From contig JBLDXI010000011.1 in the NCBI GenBank assembly GCA_047495785.1, forward strand, positions 806,001 through 870,000: DNA of 64,000 nt. The letters are read 5' to 3'. The notes under the pieces were generated by a model. That model was given only the letters and a program-made list of their open reading frames with translations, was not told the DNA's origin and did no database searches. The stretch is from Lepidodermella squamata (Eukaryota > Gastrotricha). The position numbers were made by a program, and so were the translations under genes. Below, piece after piece: positions 55,891 through 64,000 of this stretch. Within the stretch, counting starts at the first letter, position 1, and every line of letters begins with the position of its first letter.

Positions 55891-56247
55891 TTGTCAAATG
55901 TTATTACTCGATCTGAAATCCAACAGCATGCTGATGATATTACCACTTATTTTGCAAGCCAGATCATCAATGAGCTTAAATCTGTCGTACAACGTGAAAT
56001 GAATAGGGTTTGTCATTGGCTTCAATGCAACTCGCTAGCTGTGAACGCGAAAAACATCGCAATTTATACCGCTCAACACATCGCTAAACCCACCGCGTTT
56101 AATTTCTCGATTACAATCAACGGCACTGTTGTTCCGTCCACCGAAATCATGTCGACTCTCGGCTTCACCATCGACAATAAACTTACGCTCAAACAACCTA
56201 TCAAAGGCGCGGAAAGGCCTGTTCGCGCTAAACAAGCAGTAAAATAG
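55891..56247 (+). pseudogene. LINE reverse transcriptase fragment, unit 4
   Basis: Carries the same Gly-to-Ala variant as unit 3. Confidence 0.75.
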
Positions 56248-56795
56248 CTATTTTGATGGCTAGCGGCCTGATCTTCAGCCATGTCAGTTACTGACTCAAT
56301 GACCCGACTTTAGGACAGGCAACACGGACAACGTTGCATCGGCTCCGATCAACTCAAGATCGCTCCGAGACTATGAAGTTTGAACTGTGCTGCAGTTATG
56401 TGTTTTCTTTCAATTTTCAACTACGTCGGGGTGCCCTCTCTTGGTTGTTGTAGCTCCTAAACAAATGAAAAAAATATCAGATAGTCCCTTATGCCATGAC
56501 GGCTACGTAATATGGACTTTTCTTTTCAAGGATTTTGAACAAGAGAAGTAACGAACGTCCAAAAGACGTTTTCCATTCAGTTGAATGCAACGTCTTCAAA
56601 GTAATGTTAGAGTTAAGTGGGTTAGACTCTACTTGACAAGGTGGTCAAGTATGTCCGATCATAGGAGAAGCCTTGCTCGATTGGTGAAACCTTATCGGAC
56701 AGCGTATAGATTCGAGGTCTGCGGCGACTGGAGAATTCAAAAAAAGGCCGGCATTCGAGATTTATCTTATTAGTTCCCATTTTTTTTATCTCAAC

Positions 56796-57674
56796 ATGGC
56801 CGTTCTCTTTGCGTTGCTTGCCGCCGCCGCCCTGTTTACCAGTTGTTTAGGCTGTCCAGCATCAACAACTACAACGCCTTGTCCGACTACTGCATCCGGA
56901 TCAACAACATGCTCTTCTGGTAGCACTTGTGTTTCGTCAAGCAATGTTTGCAGTGACACCACAAAAACATGCCAGACATCGGTAAATTCCCACCCGCTGT
57001 AATAATAAAACAAGCCACAACTTCTCATGCAGGGCTCATTCCAACTCTGCACTGGTACATCCACTGGTGGCTCTGGTATCAGTGGAGTAGCCCTCAAGGT
57101 GTGCATTTCAACCGCTGTTGCTTGCACAAGCGCCTTCGGTAGCGGCATTACTGTATGTTTCTAAATAAATGCCAATTCAATTGTCTTATTCAACTTGATG
57201 TAGCAACAAACCACAACCCCAAATGCCTACGACACGTTCTCTGCATGCTGCAATGCTGCTTCCAGCAATACAGCAGCGAACCTGAAATACGAATACATCC
57301 CGGCTCTAGGAACCGGAAATCCAGCGTTAATATGCTACGTCATGACGTCTGACACGCTGCCATACAAAATCGCCACTCCAGCGTCGCCGGCTAACACGAA
57401 AAAAGGTTACTGCACTCGCTTCCCATACACATCTTCCGGCACGGACGCACTTGCCTCGAGCGCTGATTTGGTTTGTTAACGCGAAATTGTAACGTGCTTG
57501 TATAAATGGGACTTTTTTCAGAAACTCGCTTCCTCCCCGTTCGCTTACGCCAGTTTTACCTTGTGTTGCACCAGCGTGTTTGGTGGCACCCCGGCAGGTA
57601 CCAACGCATGGGGCCCGGCTGTTTCTGCCTATGGTCTTAGCTTTGAATCATGTGCCACAACATCACCGACATAA
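56796..57674 (+). CDS. Secreted Cys-rich protein, array copy 4
   Basis: Same structure as copy 1; no coding difference noticed. Confidence 0.82.
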
Positions 57675-58404
57675 AAATGGCGACAGCTCAAACACCCTTG
57701 TTTTGCTGGCTTTGAACAACCTGCAAGAAGAACTGTTAATTTTGTTCATAATTCCTTGGCAAAAAAAAAACAGTAAGTCTGAGCCAACAAAATGAGAGTT
57801 TATTGCTTGATCGTTGCAATGGTTTTCTACATCTGATTACTGTTTCCATTCACGTTGATGGCATTCAAGAGTTGAATAAAAATTATAATCGGAAAATATA
57901 TGATTCTTTGTACACAAAGATATTCTGCCGGTGCCTAAATTTGTAATTATCCGGCTTTGACTAAGGTACCGTTTGGCCCCAACTCGCTGGCTACGCCACT
58001 ACCAACTCGCGCAGTAGTTCAAACATTAACATTCGGTAAAAATAAGATTCCCTTTTGGGATTCCTAGAATTTTCGATTCTATCTTTCTTGTCATAGAACG
58101 CGTGCATAACTCTTATTTACATCTCCAATTCACTTGGAACACGTGCCATAATTTGTGCGCATGAATTCCCATTGACATTTCTGATTCCTGATATTCATCA
58201 ACACATAGCAAAAGGAAACCTGTATACAACCCAGGTTAGTCTTTACTATATCTGTCAATTCACAGATTTCAAACCCTATTCGGCAACATCAATAATGACA
58301 AAAATGGCGAGATGTAGTTACCGCTCGGTAACAAATACGTTAAAGTGTTAGCTTCTGCTTCTCAGGAATGTCTTAGCTGGACGGTAAAAAGTTGAACTGA
58401 TGAG

Positions 58405-58761
58405 TTGTCAAATGTTATTACTCGATCTGAAATCCAACAGCATGCTGATGATATTACCACTTATTTTGCAAGCCAGATCATCAATGAGCTTAAATCTGTC
58501 GTACAACGTGAAATGAATAGGGTTTGTCATTGGCTTCAATGCAACTCGCTAGCTGTGAACGGGAAAAACATCGCAATTTATACCGCTCAACACATCGCTA
58601 AACCCACCGCGTTTAATTTCTCGATTACAATCAACGGCACTGTTGTTCCGTCCACCGAAATCATGTCGACTCTCGGCTTCACCATCGACAATAAACTTAC
58701 GCTCAAACAACCTATCAAAGGCGCGGAAAGGCCTGTTCGCGCTAAACAAGCAGTAAAATAG
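58405..58761 (+). pseudogene. LINE reverse transcriptase fragment, unit 5
   Basis: Same protein as unit 1. Confidence 0.75.
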
Positions 58762-59309
58762 CTATTTTGATGGCTAGCGGCCTGATCTTCAGCCATGTCA
58801 GTTACTGACTCAATGACCCGACTTTAGGACAGGCAACACGGACAACGTTGCATCGGCTCCGATCAACTCAAGATCGCTCCGAGACTATGAAGTTTGAACT
58901 GTGCTGCAGTTATGTGTTTTCTTTCAATTTTCAACTACGTCGGGGTGCCCTCTCTTGGTTGTTGTAGCTCCTAAACAAATGAAAAAAATATCAGATAGTC
59001 CCTTATGCCATGACGGCTACGTAATATGGACTTTTCTTTTCAAGGATTTTGAACAAGAGAAGTAACGAACGTCCAAAAGACGTTTTCCATTCAGTTGAAT
59101 GCAACGTCTTCAAAGTAATGTTAGAGTTAAGTGGGTTAGACTCTACTTGACAAGGTGGTCAAGTATGTCCGATCATAGGAGAAGCCTTGCTCGATTGGTG
59201 AAACCTTATCGGACAGCGTATAGATTCGAGGTCTGCGGCGACTGGAGAATTCAAAAAAAGGCCGGCATTCGAGATTTATCTTATTAGTTCCCATTTTTTT
59301 TATCTCAAC

Positions 59310-60188
59310 ATGGCCGTTCTCTTTGCGTTGCTTGCCGCCGCCGCCCTGTTTACCAGTTGTTTAGGCTGTCCAGCATCAACAACTACAACGCCTTGTCCGA
59401 CTACTGCATCCGGATCAACAACATGCTCTTCTGGTAGCACTTGTGTTTCGTCAAGCAATGTTTGCAGTGACACCACAAAAACATGCCAGACATCGGTAAA
59501 TTCCCACCCGCTGTAATAATAAAACAAGCCACAACTTCTCATGCAGGGCTCATTCCAACTCTGCACTGGTACATCCACTGGTGGCTCTGGTATCAGTGGA
59601 GTAGCCCTCAAGGTGTGCATTTCAACCGCTGTTGCTTGCACAAGCGCCTTCGGTAGCGGCATTACTGTATGTTTCTAAATAAATGCCAATTCAATTGTCT
59701 TATTCAACTTGATGTAGCAACAAACCACAACCCCAAATGCCTACGACACGTTCTCTGCATGCTGCAATGCTGCTTCCAGCAATACAGCAGCGAACCTGAA
59801 ATACGAATACATCCCGGCTCTAGGAACCGGAAATCCAGCGTTAATATGCTACGTCATGACGTCTGACACGCTGCCATACAAAATCGCCACTCCAGCGTCG
59901 CCGGCTAACACGAAAAAAGGTTACTGCACTCGCTTCCCATACACATCTTCCGGCACGGACGCACTTGCCTCGAGCGCTGATTTGGTTTGTTAACGCGAAA
60001 TTGTAACGTGCTTGTATAAATGGGACTTTTTTCAGAAACTCGCTTCCTCCCCGTTCGCTTACGCCAGTTTTACCTTGTGTTGCACCAGCGTGTTTGGTGG
60101 CACCCCGGCAGGTACCAACGCATGGGGCCCGGCTGTTTCTGCCTATGGTCTTAGCTTTGAATCATGTGCCACAACATCACCGACATAA
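59310..60188 (+). CDS. Secreted Cys-rich protein, array copy 5
   Basis: Same structure as copy 1; no coding difference noticed. The poly-A run about 90 bases downstream is one base shorter than in units 3, 4 and 6. Confidence 0.82.
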
Positions 60189-60917
60189 AAATGGCGACAG
60201 CTCAAACACCCTTGTTTTGCTGGCTTTGAACAACCTGCAAGAAGAACTGTTAATTTTGTTCATAATTCCTTGGCAAAAAAAAACAGTAAGTCTGAGCCAA
60301 CAAAATGAGAGTTTATTGCTTGATCGTTGCAATGGTTTTCTACATCTGATTACTGTTTCCATTCACGTTGATGGCATTCAAGAGTTGAATAAAAATTATA
60401 ATCGGAAAATATATGATTCTTTGTACACAAAGATATTCTGCCGGTGCCTAAATTTGTAATTATCCGGCTTTGACTAAGGTACCGTTTGGCCCCAACTCGC
60501 TGGCTACGCCACTACCAACTCGCGCAGTAGTTCAAACATTAACATTCGGTAAAAATAAGATTCCCTTTTGGGATTCCTAGAATTTTCGATTCTATCTTTC
60601 TTGTCATAGAACGCGTGCATAACTCTTATTTACATCTCCAATTCACTTGGAACACGTGCCATAATTTGTGCGCATGAATTCCCATTGACATTTCTGATTC
60701 CTGATATTCATCAACACATAGCAAAAGGAAACCTGTATACAACCCAGGTTAGTCTTTACTATATCTGTCAATTCACAGATTTCAAACCCTATTCGGCAAC
60801 ATCAATAATGACAAAAATGGCGAGATGTAGTTACCGCTCGGTAACAAATACGTTAAAGTGTTAGCTTCTGCTTCTCAGGAATGTCTTAGCTGGACGGTAA
60901 AAAGTTGAACTGATGAG

Positions 60918-61274
60918 TTGTCAAATGTTATTACTCGATCTGAAATCCAACAGCATGCTGATGATATTACCACTTATTTTGCAAGCCAGATCATCAATGA
61001 GCTTAAATCTGTCGTACAACGTGAAATGAATAGGGTTTGTCATTGGCTTCAATGCAACTCGCTAGCTGTGAACGGGAAAAACATCGCAATTTATACCGCT
61101 CAACACATCGCTAAACCCACCGCGTTTAATTTCTCGATTACAATCAACGGCACTGTTGTTCCGTCCACCGAAATCATGTCGACTCTCGGCTTCACCATCG
61201 ACAATAAACTTACGCTCAAACAACCTATCAAAGGCGCGGAAAGGCCTGTTCGCGCTAAACAAGCAGTAAAATAG
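60918..61274 (+). pseudogene. LINE reverse transcriptase fragment, unit 6
   Basis: Same protein as unit 1. Confidence 0.75.
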
Positions 61275-61822
61275 CTATTTTGATGGCTAGCGGCCTGATC
61301 TTCAGCCATGTCAGTTACTGACTCAATGACCCGACTTTAGGACAGGCAACACGGACAACGTTGCATCGGCTCCGATCAACTCAAGATCGCTCCGAGACTA
61401 TGAAGTTTGAACTGTGCTGCAGTTATGTGTTTTCTTTCAATTTTCAACTACGTCGGGGTGCCCTCTCTTGGTTGTTGTAGCTCCTAAACAAATGAAAAAA
61501 ATATCAGATAGTCCCTTATGCCATGACGGCTACGTAATATGGACTTTTCTTTTCAAGGATTTTGAACAAGAGAAGTAACGAACGTCCAAAAGACGTTTTT
61601 CATTCAGTTGAATGCAACGTCTTCAAAGTAATGTTAGAGTTAAGTGGGTTAGACTCTACTTGACAAGGTGGTCAAGTATGTCCGATCATAGGAGAAGCCT
61701 TGCTCGATTGGTGAAACCTTATCGGACAGCGTATAGATTCGAGGTCTGCGGCGACTGGAGAATTCAAAAAAAGGCCGGCATTCGAGATTTATCTTATTAG
61801 TTCCCATTTTTTTTATCTCAAC

Positions 61823-62701
61823 ATGGCCGTTCTCTTTGCGTTGCTTGCCGCCGCCGCCCTGTTTACCAGTTGTTTAGGCTGTCCAGCATCAACAACTACA
61901 ACGCCTTGTCCGACTACTGCATCCGGATCAACAACATGCTCTTCTGGTAGCACTTGTGTTTCGTCAAGCAATGTTTGCAGTGACACCACAAAAACATGCC
62001 AGACATCGGTAAATTCCCACCCGCTGTAATAATAAAACAAGCCACAACTTCTCATGCAGGGCTCATTCCAACTCTGCACTGGTACATCCACTGGTGGCTC
62101 TGGTATCAGTGGAGTAGCCCTCAAGGTGTGCATTTCAACCGCTGTTGCTTGCACAAGCGCCTTCGGTAGCGGCATTACTGTATGTTTCTAAATAAATGCC
62201 AATTCAATTGTCTTATTCAACTTGATGTAGCAACAAACCACAACCCCAAATGCCTACGACACGTTCTCTGCATGCTGCAATGCTGCTTCCAGCAATACAG
62301 CAGCGAACCTGAAATACGAATACATCCCGGCTCTAGGAACCGGAAATCCAGCGTTAATATGCTACGTCATGACGTCTGACACGCTGCCATACAAAATCGC
62401 CACTCCAGCGTCGCCGGCTAACACGAAAAAAGGTTACTGCACTCGCTTCCCATACACATCTTCCGGCACGGACGCACTTGCCTCGAGCGCTGATTTGGTT
62501 TGTTAACGCGAAATTGTAACGTGCTTGTATAAATGGGACTTTTTTCAGAAACTCGCTTCCTCCCCGTTCGCTTACGCCAGTTTTACCTTGTGTTGCACCA
62601 GCGTGTTTGGTGGCACCCCGGCAGGTACCAACGCATGGGGCCCGGCTGTTTCTGCCTATGGTCTTAGCTTTGAATCATGTGCCACAACATCACCGACATA
62701 A
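61823..62701 (+). CDS. Secreted Cys-rich protein, array copy 6
   Basis: Same structure as copy 1; no coding difference noticed. Upstream, one base differs (GTTTTTCATT for GTTTTCCATT, near 61600). Confidence 0.82.
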
Positions 62702-63431
62702 AAATGGCGACAGCTCAAACACCCTTGTTTTGCTGGCTTTGAACAACCTGCAAGAAGAACTGTTAATTTTGTTCATAATTCCTTGGCAAAAAAAAAACAG
62801 TAAGTCTGAGCCAACAAAATGAGAGTTTATTGCTTGATCGTTGCAATGGTTTTCTACATCTGATTACTGTTTCCATTCACGTTGATGGCATTCAAGAGTT
62901 GAATAAAAATTATAATCGGAAAATATATGATTCTTTGTACACAAAGATATTCTGCCGGTGCCTAAATTTGTAATTATCCGGCTTTGACTAAGGTACCGTT
63001 TGGCCCCAACTCGCTGGCTACGCCACTACCAACTCGCGCAGTAGTTCAAACATTAACATTCGGTAAAAATAAGATTCCCTTTTGGGATTCCTAGAATTTT
63101 CGATTCTATCTTTCTTGTCATAGAACGCGTGCATAACTCTTATTTACATCTCCAATTCACTTGGAACACGTGCCATAATTTGTGCGCATGAATTCCCATT
63201 GACATTTCTGATTCCTGATATTCATCAACACATAGCAAAAGGAAACCTGTATACAACCCAGGTTAGTCTTTACTATATCTGTCAATTCACAGATTTCAAA
63301 CCCTATTCGGCAACATCAATAATGACAAAAATGGCGAGATGTAGTTACCGCTCGGTAACAAATACGTTAAAGTGTTAGCTTCTGCTTCTCAGGAATGTCT
63401 TAGCTGGACGGTAAAAAGTTGAACTGATGAG

Positions 63432-63788
63432 TTGTCAAATGTTATTACTCGATCTGAAATCCAACAGCATGCTGATGATATTACCACTTATTTTGCAAGC
63501 CAGATCATCAATGAGCTTAAATCTGTCGTACAACGTGAAATGAATAGGGTTTGTCATTGGCTTCAATGCAACTCGCTAGCTGTGAACGGGAAAAACATCG
63601 CAATTTATACCGCTCAACACATCGCTAAACCCACCGCGTTTAATTTCTCGATTACAATCAACGGCACTGTTGTTCCGTCCACCGAAATCATGTCGACTCT
63701 CGGCTTCACCATCGACAATAAACTTACGCTCAAACAACCTATCAAAGGCGCGGAAAGGCCTGTTCGCGCTAAACAAGCAGTAAAATAG
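63432..63788 (+). pseudogene. LINE reverse transcriptase fragment, unit 7
   Basis: Same protein as unit 1. The window ends about 340 bases before the expected seventh copy of the secreted-protein gene. Confidence 0.75.
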
Positions 63789-64000
63789 CTATTTTGATGG
63801 CTAGCGGCCTGATCTTCAGCCATGTCAGTTACTGACTCAATGACCCGACTTTAGGACAGGCAACACGGACAACGTTGCATCGGCTCCGATCAACTCAAGA
63901 TCGCTCCGAGACTATGAAGTTTGAACTGTGCTGCAGTTATGTGTTTTCTTTCAATTTTCAACTACGTCGGGGTGCCCTCTCTTGGTTGTTGTAGCTCCTA

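Larger units (their letters stand above)
26387..64000. repeat. Tandem array of a 2.51 kb unit (six full units, one partial)
   Basis: Unit borders, taken at ATTCGG: 26524-29036, 47861-53002, 53003-55516, 55517-58030, 58031-60543, 60544-63057 and 63058 to beyond the window. A unit is 2,513 or 2,514 bases; the one-base difference in unit 5 is in a poly-A run. Unit 2 is longer only because of a 2,624-base insertion plus 4-base duplication. Units are almost identical; a few single-base differences are visible. A truncated tail (26387-26523) that lacks about 30 bases starts the array. Polinton-2 sits exactly between units 1 and 2. Each unit carries a LINE fragment, the secreted-protein gene, and an AATAAA downstream of it. 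Confidence 0.96.

Noticed and set aside
1-64000. CRISPR array or bacterial operon reading of the overlapping genes and tandem repeats
   Set aside because: The repeats are long or simple without unique spacers, genes contain spliceosomal introns, and the gene set is Polinton, so the DNA is eukaryotic.

Overview
The window looks like nuclear DNA of an invertebrate animal. Genes are split by very short GT-AG introns (mostly 47-64 bases), and the sequence is dense with DNA transposons, LINE remnants and simple repeats. Intron size and the repeated secreted-protein gene suggest a nematode, but this is inference; no rRNA, ordinary tRNA or housekeeping gene fixes the species. Apart from the tandemly repeated secreted-protein gene, almost everything recognisable belongs to mobile or virus-like elements.

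Region A (1 to about 13.5 kb) is most of a Polinton/Maverick (virus-like, adintovirus-related) element, 'Polinton-1', cut by the left edge of the window. Protein-primed DNA polymerase B lies on the plus strand. On the minus strand, head to tail and nearly without gaps, are integrase (with a chromodomain), a small membrane protein, a penton-like minor capsid protein, a basic pX/pVI-like protein, the major capsid protein, an adenovirus-type cysteine protease, a packaging ATPase, a small basic protein and its partner. I could not find its terminal repeats.

Region B (13.5-26.4 kb) is a transposon graveyard. It holds TA-flanked MITEs, a palindromic element carrying tRNA-like sequences, a foldback repeat, a decayed LINE, and a retroviral-type integrase pseudogene split by a 2.26 kb TA-flanked element that itself contains a nested MITE and a 193-base satellite.

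Region C (26.4-64 kb) is a tandem array of a 2,513/2,514-base unit. Six full units and a seventh partial one are present, nearly identical. Each carries a four-exon gene for a 241-residue secreted, Cys-rich protein and a fragment of a LINE reverse transcriptase. The junction of units 1 and 2 is interrupted by a complete second Polinton, 'Polinton-2' (29037-47854, 18,818 bases), with perfect 74-base terminal inverted repeats and a 6-base ATTAAC target duplication. Unit 2 also carries a 2,624-base non-autonomous element with a hAT-like element inside it.

Polinton-2 has an intact-looking morphogenesis and replication set (PolB, integrase, membrane protein, penton, pX-like, major capsid, protease, ATPase, basic protein). 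It also has an accessory left arm: an ankyrin protein, a divergent TATA-binding-protein-like gene and coiled-coil proteins. The most interesting reading is that this element brings its own TBP-like factor, while TATAAAAGG-like boxes stand 20-65 bases before several genes in both Polintons. That suggests an element-specific transcription programme. The two Polintons share homologous proteins but differ in gene order and in detail, so they are separate lineages and not duplicates.
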